NCBI GenBank assembly: GCA_034508935.3
Contig: CM067442.1
Span: 144,994,337 to 145,058,336, forward strand
Source of the DNA: Berghia stephanieae
Lineage: Eukaryota; Mollusca; Gastropoda; Nudibranchia; Aeolidiidae
Length of the DNA: 64,000 bases
Reading direction: 5' to 3'
The first letter of the stretch is position 1. Each line of letters begins with the position of its first letter. The position numbers and the translations under genes were made by a program. This document shows positions 11,946-26,705 of the stretch, piece after piece. The notes under the pieces are model-generated. The model saw nothing but the letters and a program-made list of their open reading frames with translations. It ran no database searches and had not been told where the DNA came from.

Positions 11946-11962
11946 CTAGTATTATTATTATT
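11857..11962. repeat. (TTA)n microsatellite
   Basis: About 30 TTA units with one interruption (TACTAG). Confidence 0.95.
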
Positions 11963-13166
11963 TAATTGTTTTTTAAAATTCGCTTTTATCTTTTAAAAAA
12001 ATCAAATTTGATGTCTTAGTTTGTTTTGTTTTTTTTGTTTTTTTAATGTTTATTTGATGATAAACTGTAATAGGTAAAGATTTGGATATAGATTTCATAA
12101 ACATTTTGAAAATGAATATTATGATAAAGAGCTAGAAATAATAACTTTCAAAGAAAACATTTTTCACTTGCTACCTTTGTGAAATTATAGTTGCCATTTC
12201 TGTGAGAAAGCTGAATTATTGGCTCGTGAAAATGAAGGGATTGACAAGACGGGATGGATCGCTCCATCTAATACTTTGAATTAACCGTAACGTAAAATAG
12301 AATAAATCAATAGATCATGGCTTATTTGTAACCCATCACCTCAAAATGGTATTATGTTGGGGTGAATCGAGCTCCATAAAGTGGATTTAGATTAAAATGT
12401 TAAGATATCTGAACTTTGATTTTTTAAAAAAAAGTTTCAATGTAGAATTTCGTATTCATTTCAATGTAACGAAGATAGATTAACCCAGAGTTTCATATTT
12501 GTGGTTGGAAATTCAATTTCCAGTCCCTAGTTCCTCCCATTATTTACCGTTTGAAAACAGTGGGTCAATTGCATGTAGTAGAAACAATAGAAAACAAATA
12601 ATATTTCAGCCATTATTTCTCTGTGTGAATCTTCTTTACTCATTTGATAATTGGCTCTCAATTCTTTGGCACTTCTCGTGCCTCATCCTTTAAGACGATC
12701 AAAAATGAAAGTGTGTTGAGAAGCACCAGATGTTTTTTTAAATAATGCTGAATTTTTAAAGATAAAATGAATTGGGAAAAGGACAAAAATATTCACCCCT
12801 AATAGTCTCCAGTCTTTTCCAAGCATCCTTAACCTTTGCAATTAATTTCAGGAGAAGCATGAGGGGTTTTTTTTTGTTGGTTTTTTGTTTTGTATTGTAT
12901 TACATTTTAATATCGTTTATTAAATTTTGTTTTTATACGTTATTATACGAAATTATATTTTACAAAAGCAATTGTGGTTTGATAAAGAACAGCATTTAAT
13001 TTAAATCATTTATATACATACATATATATATTCTATTTGTTGATGAAGCTAGACAGTCTCATATGTAATGAAATGTGGACTTAATTAAATTAAAATTGAA
13101 ACTGCTTTCCTTATAATGATTAATGGTAAATGATTACGTATGTAACTGGGGAATTTGATATGATTA

Positions 13167-13290
13167 GATATGAATGAGTTCCTTCAATTCATTAGTCTCT
13201 CGTTACCGATATGAATGAGTTCCTTCAATTCATTAGTCTCTCATTACCGATATGAATGAGTTCCTTCAATTCATTAGTCTCACATTACCC
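13167..13290. repeat. 42-bp tandem repeat, three copies
   Basis: GATATGAATGAGTTCCTTCA followed by ATTCATTAGTCTC and a TTACC end is present three times with few changes. Confidence 0.93.
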
Positions 13291-14445
13291 TTTGCTTTGT
13301 ACAAATTCCCATTAAGTATACCCTCATGACATATGTCTTGTCCCATTAATGAAATTGAAGCAAATTAGATTGATAGATTTTCACTTAATTAATTTTTAAT
13401 TTGCAAAGTCTACAGCTAAATTAGGAATTGAATTTAGTTTATTTTCATTTTCAGAATTGTTATTTGAATTCCTTTACTATGAGTGTACAGTAATATTTTG
13501 ACTTAAGTTTGTACTTATTTTTATAAGATTTACAGACCTCTGTCGTCTGAGGATGACACTATTATGTGTTGATATATTACTATATTCATTACTACTATTG
13601 TTACCTTTTTTGTTGATGTTGTTATGTTTTGTTCGTATTGTTTTTGTTGTTTTTTTTTCTCTTTATCTTCTCTTGAATATCCACTTAGCTTAAGGTTCGT
13701 TTTTAGTCAAGATTTATGGCATTTTCTTAATTCAGATTTAAGAAATAAATCAAATTAAAAATCAAGTTGTAAATACTAGTGGTGGTTGGAAATGATTGTG
13801 CAAATCTCTGCTTGTAAATTCTATATGGCTGGAAGAAAGAAAAGGCATTGTCTCGCTCTCAGTGGGCTTTTAATTGATTTTGCACATTTTAAAAGGTAGT
13901 AAGGAACCAACCTCTCAGTGAATGATATGTTGTCAGTGTTCAAGTTATTGCACAAGCACAATCAGTCACACTGCTCATACTAATGAAACCATTATATACA
14001 CATTTGTTGGAGATTAAATATGTGTTACAATGCACATTGTTTTAATCTCAAATTTCAGCGGAAAATAAAAGAAAATAGTGGGTTAATGGATGGGTTTCTA
14101 GATTAACCTACACTACCTTACATATATTTTTTTTTACTTGATAAAAGTATATATTGAAAAATTGCACGATAGACTGATACATTTTTTCTTTCTTTAGAAA
14201 TTTTAACTTTTTCTTCAAGGAATCTTATGTTTTGTCATTCTTGAAGCTCAGTGCCAAATGCAATTTCATATTTTGAAAGCTGAACAAAGATTTTTGAATT
14301 CCCTCACAAAATTAGAATTAGAGAATTATCAATCTTGGACTCCAACCAAGGTGGAACTACTTGCCAATTTATACCTTAGTTGAGCTAAAATCATATTTGA
14401 AACTCCGTTTCACGTTTGCAGATCAAGTATAATAAGCTGAATTAG

Positions 14446-14724
<279 letters not shown>

Positions 14725-14807
14725 TAAGACTTTTTCTGATGTTAAAAGCTTTCTCTTGATGACAAACGTTTCCCAATGATTAAGCGTTTTTCTGCATTGT
14801 ATGGGGA

Positions 14808-14935
14808 ACATGATAGCTTAGTTGGAAGGGCACTCACTTCACATGCAAAGAGATTAGGATTGATTACAGGTGAAGAGAATGCCCAGATCTGTGGAGCATG
14901 TGGCAAGAATTGACTGGTCATCATTCGATAGTCAT
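14808..14935 (+). mobile_element. SINE B head fragment
   Basis: ATAGCTTAGTTGGAAGGGCA then CTCACTTCACATGCAAAGAG resembles the tRNA-like head of the copy at 54757 (CATAACTCAGTTGGTAGATT, ACTCACTTCACACGCAAAGG). The rest of the element is missing or diverged. Confidence 0.5.
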
Positions 14936-14956
14936 CTCCTATATATGTCTATATAT

Positions 14957-15296
14957 CAGGGATGCCCTTTGTCTGGCTGAAGCCGGAAAACTTGAGTTTT
15001 TGAAATTGTCCAGCTGACTTTGTTCATTATTGGTGAGTTGATTTTTAAAAGATGAATGCATTGGTTGTTTAAAGACAACAGTTTAGATGGGATGTATATG
15101 ATGTACATGTATTCTTTTCTACGACTTTATATTCATGTTATCCTTACTATTTGCATATTTGAAGCTTCTGTTTCAGCAAATTTATGGGTAGTACCATTTG
15201 ATGAAGAGAAATGTGTTACGAAATATTTTCATACATAAGCTCTTTATGAGAAAAATTTTCAGGCTTAAAAAATTTTTTTAGTAATGGGCATCCCTG
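14957..15296. mobile_element. Possible hAT-like MITE
   Basis: The segment starts CAGGGATGCCC and ends GGGCATCCCTG, a perfect 11-bp inverted repeat whose CAGGG start is usual for hAT elements. No clear 8-bp target duplication survives (CTATATAT against ATTTATGC). It is 340 bp and non-coding. Confidence 0.6.
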
Positions 15297-15589
15297 ATTT
15301 ATGCTTCATTGTTTTGATGATTATGATAGATCGGATTGTAAATGGCTGGAATTCGACAAGCAAGGCGTTACATGTTTCTACTTTTTCTTTCTTTTTTCTT
15401 TTTTTTTTTTAAATTGAATTATTAGTTATCTTTGAAATGGAGAAATGTTCAAATTATTTTTTAATATGATATTTTATACAGCGCAATATGCGCTAAATGT
15501 GCTTGAGATGTTTTACAAGGTGTCCTCTCTTATATAAACAAGACATGATAAAGATATTGTTGTTTCTGGCCAGATTTTAATTTTGAGCA

Positions 15590-15712
15590 TGGTGAGAAAA
15601 TGTGAGAAAAGAGTCTTTTCCAAGGACTCGCTTTGCACCATCAACAGCGGGACCTGAACCAGGGACCCTCATGTCAGCAGCTGAGCATTGTACAAGACCT
15701 CAAAGCCGCATA
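15590..15712 (-). mobile_element. SINE A fragment, minus strand
   Basis: On the minus strand it reads GAGTCCTTGGAAAAGACTCT then TTTCTCACATTTTCTCACC, matching the body of the SINE A copies at 25145 and 38636, and is preceded by a tRNA-like head with a B-box-like GGTTCAGGTCC. The 3' tail is missing. Confidence 0.7.
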
Positions 15713-16523
15713 TATTCTATGATTGGCATCATGGTCAGTGAGTTTCACGATGTCTTACAGCTGGCTGGTTAGACGAAATTTTACGATTGAGCCGTTAGTC
15801 ATCATTTCAATATAATCACTCGCACCTTGGTAGCATGAATTTGATCCATGCCGGTGATGCTACTTGTAAGAAAGTCAAGACATGGCCACTGATAAGCTGC
15901 TGGTATAAATATTCAACCTTTCATCTTGCATGCCAACTCTCCTATCATCATCATCATCATCATTGCCTTTTTCACCCTGGGTCAGGGTATAGGCCACAGA
16001 CAAACAGTTTCCATCCTTCTCTATCCTGAGCTAACTTTTTAATCTCATTCCAGGTCTTACCACTTCTCTGTATATCAGCTTCTTTAATTCTTCTCCTATA
16101 ATTGATAAGAATTATACGAACATGAGTAATCAATTATTTTTACCCACATCTCATGGAAAGCTCATCGAAATGGCTCCTGGGTTTCTAACATTTTAAAGAT
16201 AAACAGACAAACCTATATAAATATACATCTTAAATAAATCATATATTCCAATGTATTCATTGACATTGTCAAGAAGTAATGTAGAAGCGTGTAGTCGTGT
16301 GTTTGGGTATCTTAAAACAGGCATTTCAGTAAGTAAAGTGGCAAGACAATTCAATTTTACCAGATAGACTAGTATATTCATTTACCATTGAAATGTCACC
16401 AAATGTTGTCCAGCTGTCTTAGTGATGTAATAGTAACACATTGTTCACAATATGAACAAACTGAATTTGATCCCGTGCCCTGTAATATAGAAAAATGCAA
16501 TCAAATTATTGTGATTAATCTGT

Positions 16524-17087
<564 letters not shown>

Positions 17088-17389
17088 TGATGTCCTGTTC
17101 GTGTGGAGGGAAGGGGGGACAATTAGCATTGAGTAATATGCTTTGACTGTACCTCTTGGTACAATTTGTGTGTTTTATAAAAAAACATTTTCATTTTCAT
17201 GGCTACTTGAATTAATCAACAATAGCTTTTCAGCCAACTTCAATTCTGTATCCAGAGAATTGACGACACATCCAAGATCAAGCCGACATCGAACTTCCAA
17301 GCCTTTTAAAGAGATGGATTTTGACAATGATGACAACAAACCTTTTTTTTTCTGACACTTTTTATCGTAATTTATTTAGTACTATCTGA

Positions 17390-17554
<165 letters not shown>

Positions 17555-19142
17555 TGACTGCCTCCCCTCCTCATTCATTCTAATTCTTGGTCTTGCATCC
17601 ATCCGCTTTGTAATAATTTGACTACTCGTGGATGTGGCTGTTTTAGGCTGGTTGATGTTGATTGTCTTACTTACATCATCGCTTGCATGCATTCAGTTTT
17701 ATGTTATCACCATGCTTGTTTGTCATCTTTCAACACTGATAGAGGATCTGTGCATTTTACTCAAATCACTTGATCGTATTCTTTTACAGAATTATAAGAA
17801 AATAACTTTCCTTGTCACGCCTTGTGCTATTAAAAAAGACATATCCACATTGATTAATCAAAGTTCAACATATACTTATAGTCTTTAAATTGCCTGTTAC
17901 ATGTGCATTCTGCACTGCATCGTCAGTTTTGGCCCAAAACATCATCTTACTTTCAATAAACAGGCAGTGGAGTTTATGATTACAATTTTTTTTTTATTTA
18001 ACCCCATTGTGGCCTTAGATATGTTGTAATAGCACATTATATCTTTCTGTACAATCCTTTCATTCATTGCATCATTCATTTTCTTTGTTTTTTTGTTGTT
18101 TATTCAATATGATGTTTTTATTTGTTATGGAATCATGTGGCTTTTTTGTTGTCATATTTTTTAATGTTTAGAATTGTATTTGGTTTCATTCAAGCACATT
18201 GTCTTCCTTCTTTTGTCATTAGATTTTAATAGATAAACGATAAATGATATTGATTTTACAAATGTGAATCATCAGAATAAATAGATAGCTTTATAAGATG
18301 TTTTTACATAATTTTACAAAGCAATATAGTAAATGAAAATAAAATAAAAGTGCAACTATAAAATTAAGATTAATACATAAAGATGTATATTATATTTTGT
18401 ATAATGCAGATATATGATATGATATATAGATGTAGCAAGAAAATGTAGATTTAATAAAAATGAACTCCATTTTAATTTTTAATGTATCTTATTTATAAAC
18501 ATTCAGAGGCGATATAACAATTTTCAAAAGAAAATGGCGGGTATATAAAAACAGATAAAGCTGATATCTAGTATTGATTTGATAATGATATGAAGGAAAT
18601 AATTCATTCAGAAGTTATTATTGAAATGCATAATGTATAACAGCTAAGTTAAGTTGTATTTAAATTGATTTTACAGAAATGGAGTAATTCGTTGTATTCT
18701 TTTGTCCTTTATAAAAAATCATTAAAATAACATTCACAATCGTACTTCGTAATTTCTGAAACAAAATCAAGATCCAAAATAGTATAACTTTTATCTTAAA
18801 TGGTATGTATTTCTTGCAACCAAATTTTAAAAAGTTGTTTTGTATTATGGAAAATGGATTGGTGTTTTATGTTTTTTTTCTTTTTTAAATCATATAGATA
18901 TTGTACATTTGTTTACTCAGGTTTGACAACGAATATGTCTGTCACTTTTTTTTTTAATGATGTTTTGTATTTTTATTTTTAAAGCTTTATTTGAAAATAA
19001 TAAATAGATGAAAACTAGAACTTATTTTAAGAAGCAATTAGATTGGATTAAATTTAATTTAATAAATAAAACAAATAATGGTATTAAATGAAAAGAAAAG
19101 AAAAAGGAAATGAATACTTTCTCTTATTGTTCAAATAGATAT

Positions 19143-19215
19143 TGTAATAAAAAATAGTAAAGAATACATAATCTTTAATTGTAATAAAAAATAGTAAAGA
19201 ATACATAATCTTTAT
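19143..19215. repeat. 38-bp tandem duplication
   Basis: TTGTAATAAAAAATAGTAAA followed by GAATACATAATCTTTA occurs twice in direct succession with no visible change. Confidence 0.9.
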
Positions 19216-19283
19216 CCTAAAAGGAAACACTGAAGCTGTTGAAGATTTTTACTTCATTGTTTTAAAAATAAAAAAATAAAAAA

Positions 19284-19372
19284 GACTTTTCGCCACTAAC
19301 AGTGAGACTCAAAACCTAGACCTGAAGATCACAAATGGAGTGTCATACCACTAGACCACAGCGTCGCTACAC
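19284..19372 (-). mobile_element. SINE A head fragment, minus strand
   Basis: On the minus strand it reads GTGGTCTAGTGGTATGACAC, an A-box-like tRNA start identical to that of the SINE at 38643, followed by a degenerate B-box region. The body and tail are absent. The broken anticodon arm excludes a functional tRNA. Confidence 0.6.
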
Positions 19373-19574
19373 CTTCGATGAAACGTTATTGAGTGAAATA
19401 CAGCTTGGTCTTTTGTGTATTGTCTTGAGAGTTACAAGAGATCTAAAGATAATGGAATTGCAAGAAAAAAAACAAAAACAGTTGTAGTAATGATGTATAA
19501 TTTAAACTGATCAGTGACATTTTTTGCTCTCAGATTTTGAAATCCACCTCTGCTTACTGTTTAAACTAGTGTCT

Positions 19575-20039
19575 TTATATGACTTTGTCCTGAGCAAAGC
19601 TAAACTGACAATACCTCAACTTATCCATGTTTAAGCAATTGAAAAAGTGGGTGAGTATTTTAAATTCAATTCTTAACTTTACAGGTTGCCAGTGTAGGTC
19701 CTCCAAAATGGGGGTAATAGATAATGTTTTAGATAACGTTACCAACCGAGCTGCTTTGTTCTGTATCTTTTGGAATCGATTAATGACATTATTATCACAA
19801 CCATAGAGCAAGCTATTGCAATAATCAAGGCTGGTAAGAATCAAAGAGACAACAAAAAGTTTAGTAGCATTAACATCAAGAAACCTTCTAATAGCACCAA
19901 TAGATATAAGACAAAGATTGCAGGATCCAGTTACATTATTGACACGGGCAGACATATTTGATTTGGTGTCAATAGTCTTTATTTCATAGAAATGGTCACC
20001 AGGGATGGGGAGGTTGCTGATTAATAAACTTTTTTTCAT
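19575..20039 (-). mobile_element. CR1/L2-like LINE reverse transcriptase fragment
   Basis: A 154-codon open stretch on the minus strand contains SLILTSLDYCNSLLYGCDNN, IQNKAARLVT and ITPILEDLHWQPVKLRIEFK, the hallmark C-terminal part of CR1/L2-group reverse transcriptases. The catalytic part, endonuclease and tail are missing, so it is a dead 5'- and 3'-incomplete fragment in antisense to KLC. Confidence 0.85.
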
Positions 20040-21030
20040 TAGGGAATTTTTTGGTGATTGCTGGTTTTATTGCTTTTGGTCTGGGTTGTCAAACTCATAA
20101 GTTTTTGCCTTTTTTTCTCTTCTTTTTCTCTTAGATTGTAATACTTTTTTTAAAATTAAATTAATTGATTAAATTTTGAATTTGGATTTAATCAGTCCCC
20201 CATCTCTTTGTCACTGAATCTATGGTAATTAAGCAAGCAAGTTGAAATGGGTGGACTCAAAATTAAAACAAACAAAAAAATCTGAATCAATTTTTTCATT
20301 ATAAAGGGCTTCATGAAACCTAAAAAGTGATTTGCTATTGAATGATAAAGTAACGTTTTATATAAAGGCATCTCAAAAAGAAAATTGGTTAGTCTCTTAC
20401 ATTATAAGTGTTATTATTAATCTCCCTGAGTCAGTTTTCATTTTCATTTTAAAGAGCCATTTACTTTCCGAGAAATAAAATTTGAAAAAAAAAAAAAAAG
20501 AAAGAAAGAAGAAATTAATGAAAGTAAAATCTCAACCATTGTCACATTCTCAACTGAGCACGATATGCAAAATTAAAATTTGTGATACCAAAGATAAGTT
20601 TTGAACTCTTAATTTATTATATATTTTTTTAATGATTATAGTGACAGACATTTTCGTAAAATCACCTAAGTAATGAACAAGTAGACTCAGAGATGTTATG
20701 TTTAAAAGATGACCTTTGATCTGATGCATATAAATTGTTTTGTTTTAAGTTGCATGACTGCAATTGTCAAAGAAAGAGTGTTTTCCCTTTGATTTAAAAA
20801 AAAGTTTTGCCTTTTACATGTTTGAAACAGAATGTTTTGAACTTAGGTGTTTTGTATGGATGTTGTGATTTTTTTTTTTTTTAATGTGTGATCGTATACT
20901 TTGTTTTGAAAGCAGTTGAAAAATTAATGAGTAGAACTTTAAAAGGTACTTAAACAACATGAACACAAGATACCATATTGTCATTTAGAAGTACAGCGTC
21001 GTTATTTAGTGCCCCTTTAATGACCAAAAG

Positions 21031-21037
21031 GAGAGAG

Positions 21038-21107
<70 letters not shown>
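21031..21107. repeat. (GA)n microsatellite
   Basis: About 36 GA units with one AGA slip. Confidence 0.95.
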
Positions 21108-21111
<4 letters not shown>

Positions 21112-23919
21112 CAGAGACAGACTGAATGCTTTTTTCATTTAGTTAAGGAAAAGGAAATCTCAAAAGACATTTTTTGTTCATGATATGAATATTGTTTATA
21201 TTTGTAGCTCTTTATTTCACTTTTCATAATTAAATGCTATCATTTGTTTCAAGTGTCACTTCTATCGACTCATGGCCTCACTTCTGACTTGTTGTTGGAA
21301 TAAACCAGAGGCTGAAAATTTGTTTTAGAATAAAGGGTGTTAGAATTTTTAAACACTCGGTTTTGCTTTTTGAGAATCATGATCTGCTGTCAACTTAGAA
21401 AAATAAAATTATATTTGTTTTAACTGATTTCTTTTTGTTTATTACTCGAATTTTCACTATCTTACTTATGTACCCCAACACATTTGCATCTTATTCATAA
21501 AATAAATATCAGTGGTAGAACCTACCATTTCTATATTATACCCTTTCCATACCTTGGAATGCAATAAGGCATGACATTTTTAAGCATGTGACTAAAAGCC
21601 ATTGGATTAAAAAATTCTTTGTCTTTTAATTTTCACCAAAAAAAAAAATATATATATATATATTTTTTCAAATGATACAAATGCTGTGTTATCCTACACT
21701 TGACGATATTACAAGTTAAATTTTCCGTCACCTTGACCTCTCTCTATTCCATATATATGCTGTATGTCGTGTAATAGATGTGTATATTTTATTTTATGTA
21801 TGAATTTTATGTTTGAATACTGACTTTCGGGACTGTATATGCCAAATAAATGTTTGTTTAAAAAGAAAGGGAGTGGAGAGAAAAATTTGGAATGTGTTTC
21901 ATGATCATATGTTTATATATGTGTGTAAGTCTTTTATCATGAATTTATTTACGTAATCATGATGTGTTATTTGTATAGCGGAATCTGCATAAAGTCAACT
22001 TCTGCTTAAAGTCAACACTGTCATGGTCTCAAGTGAGTAAAGAGCTACTCGACTATGCATAAAGATATATGTAGAATGAGGCCCCAGAATTTACTAGTTA
22101 CTATAAATGAAAACAGCGGGTGGTTGGATGGGAGCATCACCCTTGAATCATATACCTATGATGTTCGCATGGGTGTACGATCCGATAGTGATGTCGTTTC
22201 TTCTTCTCTTTACTAGCCTATCCTGCTTCTTTGGTTTGTGATTGTATTTTTGACAGGGGATATTTTTTTTTTCTGTAAATCTTCTGCCTGTTTGTTCTTG
22301 GTTATTTATAATTTAGCTTATGATATCTTTAGGTTATGATTTTGATTTACATTTGTACTATTTTTGTTAGATTGCTTGTTTTTTTGTTTCAGCGGTCTCT
22401 CATATAACCTCAATTGTGTTGGAAGAGACCTAAAGCAACAAACAAACAAAAAAATATAAATGAAAACAATTAACGATTTGTTTACAATGAAATAAAAATA
22501 ATGATGAAATTTAATTAAAAGAGATAAACAGTGATCGTAGCAGTTACAAATAGAGATGTGAATATATTACGTAACTTATGATAATATGTCAGGTTCGTAA
22601 GTTTACGTTTCCAGGCAGTTGACAGGCTTGGATGATATATTCGTCTGATAACAGGCTCGGGCTCGTAAAATTCCACTTCCAGGCAATTGGTAAGGGGTTG
22701 TTGACAGCGGGCTCGGGTTTGATCCTTGAAGATTATACAATCAAAGTTAAAAGCTCCGGCGTCTTAATGGTGTAGATATAATATCTACAAAGTCCCAAAA
22801 GATAAAAATCTTCCAGTATATATAAGGAATAGAGCGACTGGCCGTCCGGCATAGATTGTGGAGAGAAGTGAGTGTCGAATGTTAGACCTATCAGCTTTTA
22901 TAATAAGTGGCTACGTGACAGAATGTAGAACGAAAAGTATTCACTAATTAGAAATTAATTCGAGGGAAGGCTATAAAAGGAAAGACGATCTAATATTACA
23001 AGGTAAAGTTTATCTAAGCCTACCGAAATATAACTGGAGTGAGATGAATTCAGTTCTTAATAAAATAAAATTTAATAAGATAATTGTGAACAACCTTTAC
23101 TGTGACAAACACCTCTTGTTGGTCTCAAATTTGTTATTCTTTATCTATGTTCCATTGATAATGGATAAAGTCAACCAATCTTTTTTGGGTCTTGCGGTGT
23201 CAGCTTTATCACGATTCCATTGTATTGATGAGAAGATGATGATGACCTATTTGTGTTAATATTACTTCTCTGATCCTTTAGTGCTGAACTCTTGTCCTTT
23301 TTCAGCATTAAACAGAAAATTATTACAGACCTGTCTGTCTACCTTACGAACATTTCATAATTTTATCCAAAACAAAACAAAAATACTCTACTTTTTTTTT
23401 TAAAACAAAGTGATTAGTCCAAATTACAATTGTTAATCATTTAGCATCCCTCAATGTTCCTGTTCTTGTTATTTATATCTTCTGAAAATCATTTACACAA
23501 TTTTTAAAAAATAATCAATTGTTGAATAGAATTTAAAGGACTAATTTATTTTGGAATCCCGAATAGACAGGTCTGGAATTTGCTTAATCTTCGTGTCATG
23601 TAGGATAACTTTTCATTTGTTTTTTTATGTTGTTTTCTTAGGCAAGTTATGATGTGGAAATGTAATTTGTATAAATTCTAAGGGGTTTTGTAGCAAAAAA
23701 AGGGGTTTTGTGGCAAAACTGCTTATTTTCATTTTTTAAAAATACAACATGACAGGGCAGGAAAAAAATAAGTCAGAAGGTAATATAAGAATTTCATACT
23801 ACATTCTAAATTTAGCACTGAAAATCAATGAAGCCTTATTTGATTATTTTTCTTCATTCTGCATGTGATGCATTTGCCTCAAAACCCTTTTTATGTTCTT
23901 CATATTTTTCTATTATATG

Positions 23920-24047
<128 letters not shown>

Positions 24048-24952
24048 CTTGTAATGTAATATCTCTATATTAAAATCATCTTAATTTTTTCTTTTTTTTT
24101 TGGTACGAAAATCGAAAATCAGCCTGAAGTCACACAGTTTTATTTCCATATCGGCTCTCAAAAATTCCATGACACCTAACTTTTCAAACTATTTATTGCT
24201 CTAATCATATCACATAAAGAAGAGATAAAAATACAAGAGATCACAAAAATTGTTAGAAGGGAAAGTTATATTGGGAAATCCACTTGTCGCAGTGAAATGT
24301 TCTGAGAAAAATCTAAGTTAGATAATGTATTATCTAAATGGGTTTCTCTTTCAATGATTCGATGAATTTGTAATGAAATTTTTAAAATTTAAGTAACAGA
24401 CCTTTTGGTCAAAGCTATGGTCTAATTTGTTATTGGAAGGCAGGGCTTTATTTCTTTCAATATTTAGTTTTCTCCCATTACTATCCTGGTAATCGTAACA
24501 ACATTAACTACAATGTACATATATTGTCATTGAAGTCCAAGTCGTATCTCAGTTAATGCTTTCTAGAAGAAGACATGATGTAACGACTGGTTACAGTGAA
24601 ACGTATTCAAGATAAAGGGTTTACGCATTTCATTTTTGTTGTGTTTATGTATGTGTGTGTTAGTGTGTAAAACTGTGATATGTTCTTTTTAAAAATATTT
24701 TTTATATTGTTTTTATGTTGCTATTGTTTCCTTTGTTAAATTAGAAAATATAATAATTTTTAAAATCGTAAATAGATGTATAATCCAATTGGTATCTAAT
24801 TTTGATTACTTCTTTGTAACTGAACAGAAAAGATCATACGTAATTGAACACAAGTACATTTTATTAACATTAACTAAAAATAGTTCATCCCGATTCTGAA
24901 TAAGGATTCATAATTTGATTATTCACATCTTATTTAACTTTTTTCCAGGTGA

Positions 24953-25141
<189 letters not shown>

Positions 25142-25144
25142 TGA

Positions 25145-25440
25145 TGTCTTATGGTATGACACTCGCTTTCGGATCGGAAGGTCCTGGGTTCGAGCCTCGC
25201 TCAACGTATTTGAGTCCTTGGAAAAGGCTCTTTACTCACATTCTCTCACCGAACTAAGTGTGTAAAAATGAGTACTTGGTCGTTAACAGCATTGTCTTTG
25301 TCGGAAGAAAATTGTATTTTCGCCTAATAGGTTCCATGTCTCGTTCTATGTTGTTGTTGGTCAGGGACCCTTTGTAAAGCGCTTTGAGCACATTTAGTGG
25401 ATATTGTGCTATATAAAAGCTATATAATAATAATAAATTA
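25145..25440 (+). mobile_element. SINE A, near full length
   Basis: It has a tRNA-like head (TATGGTATGACACTCGC, B box GGGTTCGAGCC), a body shared with 38636 (GAGTCCTTGGAAAAGGCTCT, TTACTCACATTCTCTCACC) and a 3' tail AAAGCGCTTTGAGCACATTT, TGTGCTATATAAAAG then ATAATAATAA. A tail of the form GCGCTATATAAA is shared with L2-type LINEs, the likely source of its reverse transcriptase. Confidence 0.88.
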
Positions 25441-25512
25441 AAATATGTTCAGCTATAATTGTATTCTTTAGTTCATGCACATACCATGTGAATTTTTCTT
25501 AAAGGAACGGAA

Positions 25513-25520
25513 GAGAGAGA

Positions 25521-25606
<86 letters not shown>

Positions 25607-25608
25607 TT
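25513..25608. repeat. (GA)n microsatellite with G run
   Basis: About 42 GA units, one GACAGA interruption, ending in nine or ten G. Confidence 0.95.
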
Positions 25609-25804
25609 AATGCACTTCAGCCTGAAACTATCGTGAATTGCACTGCCATTTTTGTCTTTTGAAAGATTTGACTGCCCATTCACTGCTGGATAGTCAAAGC
25701 CTCTAAGAAGGTGTGACCTTTGGATTCGAACCTGGTTCATTCAGCTGTTTTTCTTGAGTTTTGTGGGGGTTTTTTCTAGCTCTTGATTCGTATTTAAATT
25801 GTAA

Positions 25805-26190
25805 TGGTCGTAATAGTTGTAATAATAATAATAGTAGTAATAGTAGTAGTTGTTGGAATAGTATTAGTAGTAGTAGTAGCTGTTGTTGTAATTGTGGTAG
25901 TAGGAGTTGTAATAGTAGTAGTAGTAGTAGTTATAATAGTATTAGTAGTAGTTGTAATAGTAGTAGTAGTAGTAGTTATAATAGTATTAGTAGTAGTTGT
26001 AATAATAGTAGTAGTAGTAGTTATAATAGTATTAGTATTAGTAGTAGTTGTAATAGTAGTAGTAGTAGTTATAATAGTATTAGTAGTAGTAGTAGTAGTA
26101 GTAGTAGTTATAATAGTATTAGTAGTAGTTGTAATAATAGTAGTAGTAGTTGTAGTAGTAGTAGTAGTAGTAGTAGTTGTAGTAGTAGTT
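25805..26190. repeat. Compound TAG/TAA array with higher-order units
   Basis: Runs of TAG and TAA alternate with GTTATAATAGTATTAG and GTTGTAATAG blocks that recur about every 50-60 bp. The long reading frames on both strands here encode only Ser/Asn, Val/Ile or Thr/Ile repeats and are not genes. Confidence 0.93.
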
Positions 26191-26336
26191 GATGTTATAA
26201 TAGGAACTATCATTATCATTGATCATTAAAATCCTATCACGATACATATCTTGACAACAAATGGTTTTCTTTTCAACAAGTCATGGAAAAATTCAGAAAA
26301 TGTAATCCTGTTTTCATGTTTCAATTTTCCCTGTAG

Positions 26337-26456
<120 letters not shown>

Positions 26457-26483
26457 TGAGTAGAGCAGGCACTTATGTTGGTA

Positions 26484-26705
26484 ACAACAAGAGATGAAGT
26501 GAATAGAAAAGTGCCAGAAGACAATAGAGAATAAAAAATTTTTGCGGCGGTGATGGGGTTTGAACCTGCGACCTTATTGGTACGACAACTCCGACTGGCC
26601 GGTGAGACCGTATGAGGTCGCAGGTTCAAACCCCATCACCGCCGCGAAAATTTTTTATTCTCTATAGTCTTCTGGCACTTTTCTATTCACTTCATCTCTT
26701 GTTGT
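26484..26705. repeat. Foldback element, 91-bp inverted arms
   Basis: Arms 26484-26574 and 26615-26705 are reverse complements with only a few mismatches, around a 40-bp loop. Each arm carries GGGTTTGAACCTGCGACC or its complement GGTCGCAGGTTCAAACCCC, a tRNA T-arm/B-box sequence flanked by CGGCGGTGAT. Transcribed as part of the KLC pre-mRNA it would fold into a long hairpin 63 bp after the exon 8 donor. Confidence 0.93.

Noticed and set aside
25761-26229. Long frames on both strands of the TAG/TAA array
   Set aside because: They encode only repeats of Ser/Asn, Val/Ile or Thr, as expected for any stop-free trinucleotide array.
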